Source: Hirsutella rhossiliensis (taxonomy: Eukaryota; Ascomycota; Sordariomycetes; Hypocreales; Ophiocordycipitaceae). From it: DNA of 64,000 nucleotides. Shown one piece after another: positions 1 through 10,739 of this stretch. A model generated the notes under the pieces. The model searched no databases. It was not told the origin of the DNA and saw only the letters and a program-made list of their open reading frames with translations. The position numbers and the translations under genes are program-made. Location: positions 2,914,001 through 2,978,000 of the forward strand of contig NW_025408673.1 of assembly GCF_020360975.1 (NCBI RefSeq), given 5' to 3'. Position 1 is the first letter of the stretch. Every line of letters begins with the position of its first letter.

Positions 1-930
1 TCGATAAAGCGTTATATTTCCTCGTTAAAGGTAAGACGGACCTTTCTAGTAGGTAGAGGCGTTACGGCGAGTTCGGGGAGGGTAATATTAAGCGTAAAGT
101 AGTCGGAGCTAGTAGCGAGGTAGTCCTCGACTACCGCGGCGGCTAAAGCAATATTAGAGAAGGCAAGGTCTATTATATTACTATAAGGGTTTATCGGGAT
201 ATTAGCCGGATTAAGCAGATTTAGACTATTAGCCGTCGCCTATATAGCTATAGCCTTACCGCGACCTTCGATACGGCCGGCTTACTAGCTATAGTATTTA
301 GCGTTAAAATCGCTAGCTACTAGATATCTATTAGGTGCTAGCTATTAGAGTAGTATATCGAGTACCTCGTCGTACGATAGTTAGCGGTAAATATTAACTA
401 GAGTAATATCGTTAACTACGAGCTAGAGAATATTACGTATTACTATAGGCCTTCTTTAATCTACTATTAGTCCCGGCCTACGGCGGACATAGGTTATAAC
501 CCGGGTTAGGTGCTATTATTCTCCTAGCTATCTACCGGGGAAAAGGTATCGTAGGCGGGGTGCGTTTTAATAAGGCATCGGCCCCCCTTTATTTCTATCT
601 ATAGCTCCTAGAGTAGAACTATATTATATCGTTTAGAGTCCGCGAGGGCAAGCGCGTAGTCGTATGCTAGCGGGATCTTACCTACGTTAGCTTAGAAGAC
701 TCATAGAGTCTTATTGCTACCTCTATTCGTACGGGGGTATCTCGTTATAGAGAGACGGAGTCCTAGACGATGCGCCGCTTCTTTATAGGAGAGGCAGATC
801 TATGCTATTAACCTCCCCCCGGAGGCTTAGGTAATAGGGCTATAATAATAGGCGGCGGGGTTATAGTCCTAGTAGGACTTAGGGTCGAGGTAACGCTACC
901 ACGTCGTAGCGTAATATCCTAAGATTAAGC
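1..930 (-). pseudogene. RIP-degraded LINE ORF2, endonuclease part
   Basis: Read on the minus strand through RIP-type stops, this gives an APE-type endonuclease of a Tad1-clade LINE: an N-terminal QANVGK-like motif near 700, an LLQE motif near 630, a region resembling VAGDFNAKHYSW and a C-terminal NTIDLAFSN-like motif near 170-230. The same order is seen in the better-preserved LINE at 48-53.8 kb. The endonuclease would nick target DNA for target-primed reverse transcription. The reverse transcriptase would lie left of the window. Dead as written. Family assignment by motif reading is fairly sure, exact limits are not. Confidence 0.65.
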
Positions 931-999
931 CGGCTGGCCGTCGTTTTAAGCAGCGCTTAAGGTCGCGGGTTAGGTTGCGTCGGTTCCGAGACGGCCCTC

Positions 1000-2340
1000 T
1001 CTATTAGGTCTAGGCGTCACCGTCCGTTCGGTGATGCCGCCCGGCGTGAGGGCGTCCTCCCGCGCGGGTTGCTCTAATCCTTCTACGCTCTCGTATTATT
1101 CCTTTCGCTAGGCGGATAGTTAAGCGCCTAGCTCTCGGACGCGAGATTTCTCTTCTCTCGTTAGACGGCGAATAACGCCGTGTGATCGTTTCGGGCGCGT
1201 AGGGCACTTCGCAAAGTCTACGGCGTAAGGCCCGAGATAGTTCGCGCACCGCTCGAGGGCCACGCAGACCTCGGCGTTATAACCGCGCCGTCCGTATCGC
1301 TTATAAGATGCTTATCGGTCGTAGGTATATCGGGCGTGAAAGTCCTAGCACTTATCGTACTAGCTAGGCAGGCTAGATCTTTTAATATATCGGGCGAGCC
1401 GGCTAGATCTAAATAGCCTCTAGGGCTTATAAGTAGGTTCGAGGAATAATACAATCAATATATAGGTTAGGGGCTTATTCGGCTTGCGCCTAGCGGCGCG
1501 CACCCTAATAGGTGTAAGGCCGGTCTAGCAGGCGATCTCGTCTCTAGCGGCTGCCTCGTAGTTTAATTCTTTCCTATATAGGTCGGTAAGGGTATAGGGG
1601 CAGTTTGCCACGGCGTAGGTATACCATCTCTAGCTAATCTCTATATTTATCACGCCTAGGTCCTTAGACCACTCGGACTTTCGTTAGACGATAAGGTCCC
1701 GAATAGTTACATCCGTCGTCCGGATAGCCTATCTAGAGTTTACCTTAAAAGCGGCTAGAACTTAGTAAAGGTCGATGCCGACTTTGGCGGCGATGTAGGT
1801 CCGGATTGCGTAGCTGTTGTGGTCCCTAGCTGGCGCTTCGGCCGGGAGCCGCACGAAAACCCGGAGGTCTTCTTTCGGTGGGGCGGGGATTGGTCGTCCC
1901 TAGAGACGGGAGATTGGCTGTTATGGCTCTTGTTGTTGCGGGGCTACAGCGGCCGTAGGGGCGTGGCCCCCGGGCGGTTGGCCTGCGGTGCGACCAGCGG
2001 CGACGCTGCTGTATGTCGGCGCCGGTGCGAGTCGGAGATCGGAGGGTGTCTGCCTCTAAAGGTCAAGAAAGCGGTTAGAGAAATGTTCTATAAAGCTATG
2101 TTCGAGACTAGATATAAATTGCTTCGTAGTCTGCTCGAATAATTCGCAAAAGGCTCGGAAGACTGTCATTTTAGCGTTATAGGCATCGGTTTCGTCGCCG
2201 GCGAGTTTCTTAGCTGCATCAATTATAGACACCGGCTAGAGGTTGCTGGTCTTAGCGGTGCCGGGCCGGTCCGGCGCGGGGTCGCACCGCGCTCCTTCTA
2301 TAGCGGCGGCATGTGAGAAACGGACTAGAGGCGACGACGG
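1000..2340 (-). pseudogene. RIP-degraded LINE ORF1 (gag-like)
   Basis: Minus-strand translation matches ORF1 of the LINE at 52.1-53.7 kb: a PPKEDLRVFVRL motif at about 1845-1880 (PPKDDLRVFVRL in the other copy), a WYTYAVANCP motif (WHTYAVADCP there) near 1630, and zinc-knuckle sequence with ERCAN...GP...KCP..P at about 1190-1265 (ERCANCSGPF...ECPARP there). ORF1 products bind LINE RNA. The part right of about 1800 is less mutated than the rest. Forward-strand frames at 1819-2142 are antisense shadows. It sits directly upstream of the ORF2 relic, as in a normal LINE. Confidence 0.7.
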
Positions 2341-2780
2341 CGTTGCGGCCGGTCGCCGGAATGTCGATGAGAGACCAATAGGGCAGGTCACAATAGGAGA
2401 ACTGTCTCGGAGCTAAGATGCACGGGCTAAGCGAGCAAGGTTAGGCGGAGTATGAGCACCCAGATCAAAGGGATCTGAGCTGGCATGCGAGCTCGTGGCA
2501 GATGCCATGGCCGCAGCCGGAGCCAGCGCAAAGCGCTGCTGCAGAGGTTGGCGTGCACGTGTTAGGCAAATAGGTTAGGATAGCGCCACTTTCTTAACAA
2601 TAGCATGCCAAGAAAGTGTGATGGCAAAGGAAGGTGGGAGGATCTGTAAATAGCTTAGTGTCGCGGCCCTCTAGGGTTGGTCCCTCCGGGCGGAATAAAT
2701 TGCATTGCATTGCATTGGCTCCCGACCCCGTGAGTGTACGGACCCGCGAGCCTATTAGCTCCCGACAGAATGGGAGAGAA
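2341..2780. other. Lightly mutated spacer with a LINE-like 3' tail
   Basis: This stretch keeps normal CA/TG content. At 2700-2716 there are three TTGCA units directly after CCCTCCGGGCGGAATAAA, which looks like the 3' end and simple-repeat tail of a short plus-strand non-LTR copy. A similar CCCTCCGGGCG end precedes the oligo-A at 57.47 kb. The decamer-like GCTCCCGAC recurs on both sides of 2717-2765. No gene seen. Confidence 0.4.
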
Positions 2781-4399
2781 GCGGTACGTAGACAAAAGTG
2801 ATAGGAGGGAACGAATATATATTGTAAACGTAGAGTGAATGAAATGAACGAATTAGAGCAGCGCGAGGATGCGAGTTAGCTTGCAGTTATGTAAGCCACG
2901 TGTTCGTCTAACATTTAAACGGACACTTCTACGTAACAAGAGTTATAGCAGAGATATATAAGAGCGGAGGGCTTATATTTCTCTAAGGTCGAGTAGACTT
3001 AGACCTGCATTTTTACTTTTATTAAGAAAAAATAAATAAAAACGGAGTGTAGTACCCCTACGCTAAGGACCTAAGTAACCGGGAGAGTTAACTACCTATG
3101 CTAAAAGTGTTAGTCGGGAGACTAATAAAAAGAGAGACGGAAAGACTCTATAAGTATAAACGAGAGTGAGTTAGAGCTCCTACTAGGAATATAGCAGCGC
3201 GTAAAACGAATACTTTTCTTTACGAGAGCAATAGCCCTATTATCCCTAGAATAGCAGGTCTAGGATCCTTTAGAGCTAGACGCTAGACGGATAGTAGGTA
3301 GCGTGTTCCTCTTATTACGAAGAACGGCTTATAGCTCCTAAAGAGCAAAAGGGAGTGTCCTTAGCCTAACTATTCTAGTATAGTATGGCTTATTAGCCGC
3401 TTACTCGATACCCGTGTATCCCGATATAGATAGGGTCTATAGCTTGCGAAGGCGATGCCTACTACTCTTATATAATATACGCGCGGTTAAAGCTACGTAG
3501 CTAGTGCCGGAGATAGGCCTTTCTTCGGTAGGTGGCTAACGGCCCTGCCCTGCCTTTAGAGATGCTAGAAGAGTTGCAGAAATGCTTAGATAGACTCGAC
3601 TTAAGGCGAGACATCCCGTTTTATGCCGCTATAAGCTATCGTCCTAGGAATAGGATAGTATTCGACGTTCTCTTAGGGTTTTATCCTGCTTAGGGCCTAG
3701 AAGTATCGATAGCAACCCTATTACCGGGAGTTTCTATCTTCGCTGCGGAGCTATATTGCGCCTAGCGTCTCTAGTATTATTAGAACGCTCTCGGGTTAGA
3801 TATTTAGATATAGACTAATTGCCTAAAATAATCTAACGGTAAGCTTATATTTAGTAATAAAGCGCTTATTAGTAATCTCGAGAGAAGTATTAAGCGAGAC
3901 TATATATACTATTAAAGCTATATTAGTATAGCCGAGTTTAAACTTCTTTTATTTAAACCCCTTACTAGGGCTTACCGCACCTTCCTCTATAAGCGATTAA
4001 GATAGCCTCGTCTCCCTATATAGATAGGATATAACGTAATATAGGGAGGCTACCTTTACTATAATATACTTATCTATAGAGAGTAATAATAAAGTGCCTT
4101 ATCTTACGGAGGATAAGCAAAGCTAGTATATAGATTAGGGACTAGAAGACTCTTAATTTCTATCTAAGGATAGAATCTAGCTAGCTCGTTATAGACTAAA
4201 AGAGTATACCGTTAATAGAGCTTATAGACCGACTAAGGTTGCTAGGCAATCTCTATCTACTTTTACTTACATCCTATAGTAGGGAAGGGTCTAATTATTA
4301 GCTATTAAGTCTACTCTTATCCCCTTAGTATTAGTCGGTTTTACCTACTCCTTATAGTAGGGAAGGACTCTATTATTAGCTATTAAGCCTATTTTTATC
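2781..4399. other. RIP-mutated DNA, unassigned
   Basis: No open gene. The first few hundred bases resemble an LTR or leader; plus-strand reading near 3550-3900 is fairly open but matches nothing I recognise. It may be the 3' flank of the hAT relic to the right. Confidence 0.5.
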
Positions 4400-6200
4400 T
4401 ACTTAGCGTTAATCGGGCACTTATTACCTTTAAACGCTTTAACGGGGGTTCCTCGTTTAGTATCGAGAGGGTCGGCAGTAATTTATACTCTTCCTCCTAG
4501 AGATTCCTTACTATCTCTTTTATATCTTAGAGCTATAGCAGCTATATCTAGTCGGTCTACGTATCCTCGAAATATCCTTAACGCGAGACTAGATTCGAAA
4601 TTACCGAAGTATAGTATACTAGCGTCTTATTAAGCTTCGTATAGTAGTTATTTAGCTTATCTTACCCTAGGTTAATATTTATCTTAAAGTATTTAGGGTC
4701 TAGGTAGTCCTCCGCCGTTGCTTTCTACTCCTCTAGCCTATCTATTAGGAACTTATAGGTTAAGGCAACGTCCTATATATTGCTATAGGCTTTAACATAG
4801 CCCCCTTTACGTATCCGCCTTTAGGCGTTGCCCTTAAGCATTCGGAGTATATCCTTAAAGCCTATAAGCACCTTCTCTATTACCTTAATAACCTTCTAGT
4901 CTTTCTCGCTTAATAGTCTCTCCTTACGGAGGCATAGGGGCATCTCTTCCTTTCTCCTTATATCGTTGCGACGCTTCCTATTAAACTTAATTATAACCTT
5001 TTCGACGAGGCCTTTAAAAAAGGGTCGTAACTTAAGGCCCCGTTATATTATATAGAACGTTATAACTAGCGGGTTTAGTTATTACAAATAACGTCTAGGA
5101 GTTTCTTACTTAAGTCTTTAGGCTATTAAAGTATTAAAAGAACTCCTCCTAAAGGGCATAAAGTAGATACGTTAGCTTATCGGATCGATAAATCTAGTAA
5201 ATTAAGTTATAAAGCTTACTAACAATGCCTTTCTTCCGCTAGATTTATACTAGATAGCATTAAAACCAGGCTCGCTATTAACCTCGGTTTCGAAAGCCTC
5301 GGCCTTATACCTAAATAATAGGGCCTTTATAACTAAGTTAAGCACGTAGCCGAATTATCGTACTCTCTATTTCTTCGGATCTAAGCCTAGCGCTTCCGTA
5401 ATATCCTCCGCGGCCGTATTATTATTAGCGGCGTCGTCTAGCGTAAAATACCCTACCCTATTAAGAATCTCGTTACTCTCTAGGATCTATAGGATCTATA
5501 CCGCGATATTCTCTCTAAAGTACGAAATTTTTAGCTCCGGTAGGCTAAGAACTAGCTTCGACGGCGTTCTATCGCTATTAATATAGAAACAAACGATCCT
5601 ATATAGAGCGTGCCGATTCCTAGAGCGCTAGCTATTAAATATAATATAGATTTAACCTACGACGAGCTATAGGTCGTCGATTATATGCGTTTTATATTCG
5701 GAGATAAAGGTTAATAATTCGTATTTAGGCAGTATTATAGGAAATATAGGCGTTCGTTACTACGACCGATAGATTAAAGTATTTAAATATATATCGAAGT
5801 CGGTAGTACTTAGGTTAGCGAAAGGATATATTAGCATTAACTACTTACTTTAGAAGCAGTCTCTAGAAATAATCCCTATCGAAGCGTTAAATAAGAGCGT
5901 TCGCGATAGCTTGCTCCTTAGGATTAGAAGCGTCTAGGTTTAGTATCTTAATAATATTTCTTAAAGGGATCTCTTCTTTTAGCTTTTTCCTAACTATAAG
6001 CTGCTTTTTCCTAGACTTATCGATAAGTCTATGCTCCTTAAATAGATGCTTCTCGAGTCTATTCTTAGAATCGATGCTTAAATTGCTCGTTTCCCTAAAC
6101 GTTAAGGCTAGCACGGTAAACTGCTAGTAGAGCATCTATAAGAAGAGGAACGATCTATCGGCGACGTATAATATAGACGTAGTCGTTATTACTTATCGAC
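4400..6200 (-). pseudogene. RIP-degraded hAT transposase
   Basis: Minus-strand reading through RIP stops gives, in order: a BED-finger end with HLFKEH (H-x4-H, about 6040), a stretch resembling fungal hAT N-termini, GKLHNLIH-like text near 5200 (written here as SKLHNLIY, the usual linker after the second catalytic region), a central helix-rich part with conserved glycines and tyrosine, and a KLNNYYTKLNKT..YYT segment near 4630-4680 that corresponds to the KLDEYY.KLG.SP.Y motif of the hAT elements at 31-34 kb. hAT transposases cut and paste DNA with 8-bp target duplication. The C-terminal dimerisation motif was not found. The 75-codon frame at 5887-6114 belongs to this relic. Confidence 0.6.
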
Positions 6201-6324
6201 CGGATAGCTTAATTAGGGGGTATTAATCTTAACCGAGTTTAGTACGAGATATCTCCTAGTTATTAAGAGAAGGTAACCTAATAGGTCTTAATTAGTTCTA
6301 AGGCTAGTAACCCCTTTCTAGGCT

Positions 6325-7100
6325 ATAAAGAAGGGGTAGATAAGGACGCTTAGTAGGAGTATATTTCTCGCACTACCGAATAAAGCGGCGAATAGTAAAC
6401 CGCTACTAAAGAAGAGATATACTATAGAATTAATGCCTAACTTTGCCTACGCGAAGCTACCTATAGCTTAACTTTAATTATCTAGTATAGGTAAGGCGCT
6501 ATAAAGACCGTGGTTACGGTAAATATAATACCGGCCTTAATAACCTCCTTAACGGTAATCTTGTCTTATATATCGAAATTCGGTAACCTTAAATAATAAA
6601 GAGTACGGAATTCGGACTTAAAGTAATAAGAATAAGAGTACCGAGCTTACTCGGAACGAGACGTGCTTTATATAAGGTTAAGTTATAAAGAGAATCTTAG
6701 TACTTAGAAAGTAATACTTAGATAAAGAGAGCTATAGGACGTTATCTAGCTGCTTTTTAAACGAGTAGATATACCTAGACTAAGGTAGCGATAGGTGCTT
6801 TATCTATAGTAAGGTTATACTTCTTTACCTTAAGACTAGGCTATAATTAATATAATAATTTATATATATAAGGCGGATAAGCTTCCTCTATATTAAAGCG
6901 GCCTAGTTAGAGTAGGGTAGGTAGAACGGTATATCTTTACTACGTTAATATAGTTAGCCCCTAGTTATAAGGCTATTACTCGACGTATACCTAGGTTCCT
7001 TATTTACTATACTATCGTATATAAACGATTAGAATTCCGTCTATAGTATTAGTAGTAAGCTAAGGGTACTCGATATATATAGCCTTTACTTAAGGCACCT
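6325..7100 (-). repeat. RIP-mutated repeat, inverted partner of 19.25-20.0 kb
   Basis: The reverse complement of this stretch aligns with 19,250-20,000. Clear blocks: the sequence around 6325-6400 with ACCCCTTTCTAGG matches 19,880-19,970, and that around 6800-6970 matches 19,330-19,510. Differences are mostly C/T and G/A, as expected for independent RIP of two copies. Coding content not recognised. Confidence 0.75.
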
Positions 7101-8339
7101 CGGTCGCTATAGTCGCTATCGTAGGAGTGTCGGTAAACTTCTGCTTTACGGAATCGTCTACCGATATAATACCTTACTCTATCGGGAAATAATGCTTACT
7201 AGTAAGCTCGTCGATAAGTTTCTTCTTTATAGCGACGCGGCTCTTCGCGGTATAATTCTCTAGGTCGTCTTATAGGATAGCGTACTCCTTTAGCACTACC
7301 TTATAGCGAGGTCCGAAGAAAGAAGCTAGGATTAACGATTAGTTATTAGACTTATTCGCTCTCCTTCGCTTTAGCGTTTTTAGATCTATTTCCTTCTATA
7401 ATCTTATTATTAGTTTTATTTAGCTGCTTAAGTAGAACTTTATTATTAGGGTTTTCCCCTAGCTTATAAAGGAGTAGTATCGCTTTATAGTATATATCTA
7501 TTGCTCGCGTAGGCGGCGTCGGTATCTTATCCTCGTTTATTTCCCCTTCGCCCTCTACCTCTTCTTCCTCTAAGTCTTCGTCCGCTTATAAATTAGTCTT
7601 GCCGTCCTAGAGGTAAATTTTATTAATAAATAGCTAGTCTACGCCTATTTTCTTTATAGCTTCTTATACCTCTATCTCGTATATTAGTCCGGTAGGCCTA
7701 ATCGATATATAAGCTCTACTTATAAAAAAATCTTTAGCCTTTTACTAGCAATAATACGGATGCGTTATATACCTTAAGCGCCTCTAGGTAGTTATTCTAT
7801 CTATATCTATTAAACTATAATACACCGCTAAAATCTTTATATAAGTATATTTAGAACAGTATATTATTCGCTCGATTTATTTATAGACGCCTTTAATATT
7901 GTCTTAAGGCGACTAGAGGGTCTCCCTTAGCGAATCGGTAGGGAGGCTATTATAGCGGGCTTTTTAATAGCACCTTCCCTATAGATAGCGTCGCCGGCAA
8001 AGCGTAATCTCTCGATAATTTCTTAACGTCCGCTACTATCTAGCGGTCCGTTTACCGTAAGTCCGCTACGTAGAAATTAGCCGAACCGTATTCGCAGGCC
8101 CCCTAGCTATCCTATAAAATATATATTCGCCTATATGCCCGCACTCGTAGGATTAGAGCTACGATATATACGAGGAGAATATTAACGATTATAGATATAT
8201 ACTATACGACCTAAGAGATTTATCTTACTACGTTTAAGTTAGTCGAACGTAGTATAGGGTGCGAATCTATAGAGACGGACTACCTACCGCTTTAAAGCAC
8301 TATAGAAAATAGTCGAGGAGATAGGGTTTATAGAGGACG
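7101..8339. other. RIP-mutated DNA, unassigned
   Basis: Minus-strand reading at about 7330-7620 gives a long, nearly stop-free acidic stretch (glutamate run followed by a PTPPTRA motif and a lysine/asparagine-rich helix) that could be part of a transposon protein. Nothing else recognised. Confidence 0.4.
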
Positions 8340-9150
8340 GTCTACTTTAGATCTAGCGCAACTACCTACTCGTTAATCGGTATAATAAGTTATCGGCGGT
8401 CGGCCTTCGCTATAATTACGACGTCTCGATAATCTTAACTAAAACTAAGGGCCTAACTATAGTAAACTATATTACGAACTACGCTACTAAACTAGATACG
8501 CCGATATAGAAACGCATTGCTCTCGCCGCCGAGGTTGCCCGCTAACTCCGCGAAGTCGGTAGTATAAGGTATCGCGTACTAGATCCCGCCCTACGCGACG
8601 ATAGGCAGTAGGCAGTTTTAAATAAAAGCCGTTACTTCCTAATAAGAGCTATTATATATAGACTAAGTGCTATAACTATTAATTACGCACTACTTATAGG
8701 AGCGCGCGTTTTACTTTTAGTATAATAAGAGCGGTAAATAGGATTTTCTCCGACCGATAACTTTCGGCTATAGAGGTCTATTACTACCTTAGATATAATA
8801 CCGACTTTACTAACGTGCCGTATTAGTCCTTCCTAAACTTAACGGCGCTCTACTAGATAATCTTCTAGCTATAGGCATATCTCCGCTACTAGGCCGGCGA
8901 GCTTACGGACGCTAAACAGCCCCTAGAGACAGTCCCTCTAAGGTAAGGAGGGCGAACCCTTTTATACTTAGATTACGGAGCAGCGCGTAGCGTATTCTTC
9001 CTCCGTTAGCTCCTACGCGATAAGGTTACTCGTTGCTCGTTAACTATACTCGGATTAGATACGACCGGGCTATATCGGGGGTTATAGCGATTAGGCCTTA
9101 AGACCGTATTTTCTATAATATAAATATAAGCATTAGTATATATAGAAGAT
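8340..9150 (+). pseudogene. RIP-degraded Helitron-type Rep/PIF1 helicase protein
   Basis: Plus-strand reading across RIP stops gives a YITNYATKL-like motif at about 8470, then W/IxKRIALAAEVAR, an acidic spacer, RxFLMRAxNxIHTERPLS near 8640-8690 and a further RYNTDFTNVPY.SFLNL motif near 8800-8850. This order (YxxxYxTK, K/R..A..., F..R..N....ER.LS..E...HLLG....FT......LN...LY) is what I know from fungal Helitron-derived PIF1-like helicase proteins, downstream of the Rep nuclease. Helitrons replicate by a rolling circle. Frames change along the stretch. Assignment is by memory of the family and moderate. Confidence 0.45.
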
Positions 9151-10739
9151 TATAGAATAAGTCTTATTACCTTAATCTAAGAAAACTAGTATAATTTAAA
9201 GATTTTTATACGGAGCGTGTTAATAGGCCTTTATAATTATAATTAGGTTAACCGGTATATATATATTCGTCTTATTCTCTACCTAGCTAGGTAAGGCTAT
9301 CGTAGTCTTAATAGTTACCTTAGTAGCGCTTAGGCTATTTAGTAGTCGTGCGAAAGCGATAAAGCGTACTATACCTAATTAGTAAGTTATATATACTCCT
9401 ACTAGAGGAGTACTATAGGTAACGTGACTTTTTCTAAAAACGGTTAGACTCCTCTTAAAATAGCCTAAGCGCTGCTAAGGTAAGTTTTTACCGGATAGTT
9501 CTAATACTAGTCTACTTATCTTAGTATAGTCTAGATTCTATAAACAATAATATTTAGTAAAGTAATAGCCTCGCTTACTAAAATATAGCTAGTAAAAAAC
9601 TAGTAATTTTATTAAGTCTAGTATCTAACTATTGCGTTATGCGTATTAATATATTTACTAGTAGTATATAGAGTGCCGACTCGCCTATATAGTATTAGTA
9701 GTACGGCCTATAGGCGGAATTAAAGAGCGCTAACGCGCGGGCCCGCTACTAGTCCGCGGTATATATTCTATGCTAACCTAAAGTTCTTATATAACTAGGG
9801 CTAGGGAGCCTAGACTAAAAAGGGAGTTTTGCAATAGTATCCCTTATCGTCCTCCGTATACTAGAGCTAGTACCGATAGCGCTAAAGAAGAGCTGCGCGT
9901 CGTCGGTATTATCGAGAACTATAAGCTACTGCCTATTTTCCTTTTTCCCTAGCTATCCTTTTACTAGTAGTAGTATATCTATTTTAGGATTATTATAGCC
10001 GGGAATTTAGCATTCTTACGCGATAAAAGTAAATAACTAATAGAATCGCTCGGCGTTGCTTACGTAAACCTAGAATATAGACACCTTAGGATAAGCTTCC
10101 TATAGCTAATAAAGAGACAGGGTAGTAATAGTAGCGACCCTTAAGGTAGCCCTGCCTATAGTATCTCTTATCGTTCGGAGATATAGCCGTTTACTAGTAT
10201 CGACGCTATCTATTATATGCCCCCTTAACGTCGAGACTAATTAGGCTTAAGACCTTTCCGCCTCTCTAGGCCTAGTAGATCCTCTCTTATAGGGGAAGTA
10301 GGGCTTGCTCTATAGACCGTCTTTTCCTAGCACCGGATCCTCTTTACTACTACCGCCTCGATAACCTTACCTAATATTAATAGTAATAAGGTAGGTCTCT
10401 AGGCCTTAGTTATCGTATAAGTTAATCCCCTTTATCTAACTTCTTAAGTAGGATTATCTTCGCGTTTCTAAGTAGTCCGTGCTAACGTAGGGCGTAGAAA
10501 GACGCGGAAGAAAGAGCCTTTCGTTTCTTTATTCCTTAGGGCAAAGCTTCTAGTAGAGCTAAAGTAAGGCTACGTGAATTTTCTATAATCGCTTACGATA
10601 GTATAGTAATATAGATATATAGAGTACTATTGCTTAATTAGCGAAACTCCTTACTACCGATTAAGGAGCAAATATATTTTAATAGGTATACTATATTATA
10701 TATAGAATATATAGAATAGTAGATACTATATTATCCTTT
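9151..10739. other. RIP-mutated DNA, unassigned
   Basis: No reading frame or motif I can assign. AT-rich runs are common. May include the rest of the Helitron-like element. Confidence 0.5.

Noticed and set aside
1010..1454. Minus-strand frames of 78-79 codons presented as separate genes
   Set aside because: They are pieces of the RIPed LINE ORF1 in mixed frames, not independent genes.
1819..2142. Plus-strand 107-codon frame in the lightly mutated patch
   Set aside because: It is antisense to the LINE ORF1 relic, whose minus-strand motifs match the LINE at 53 kb.
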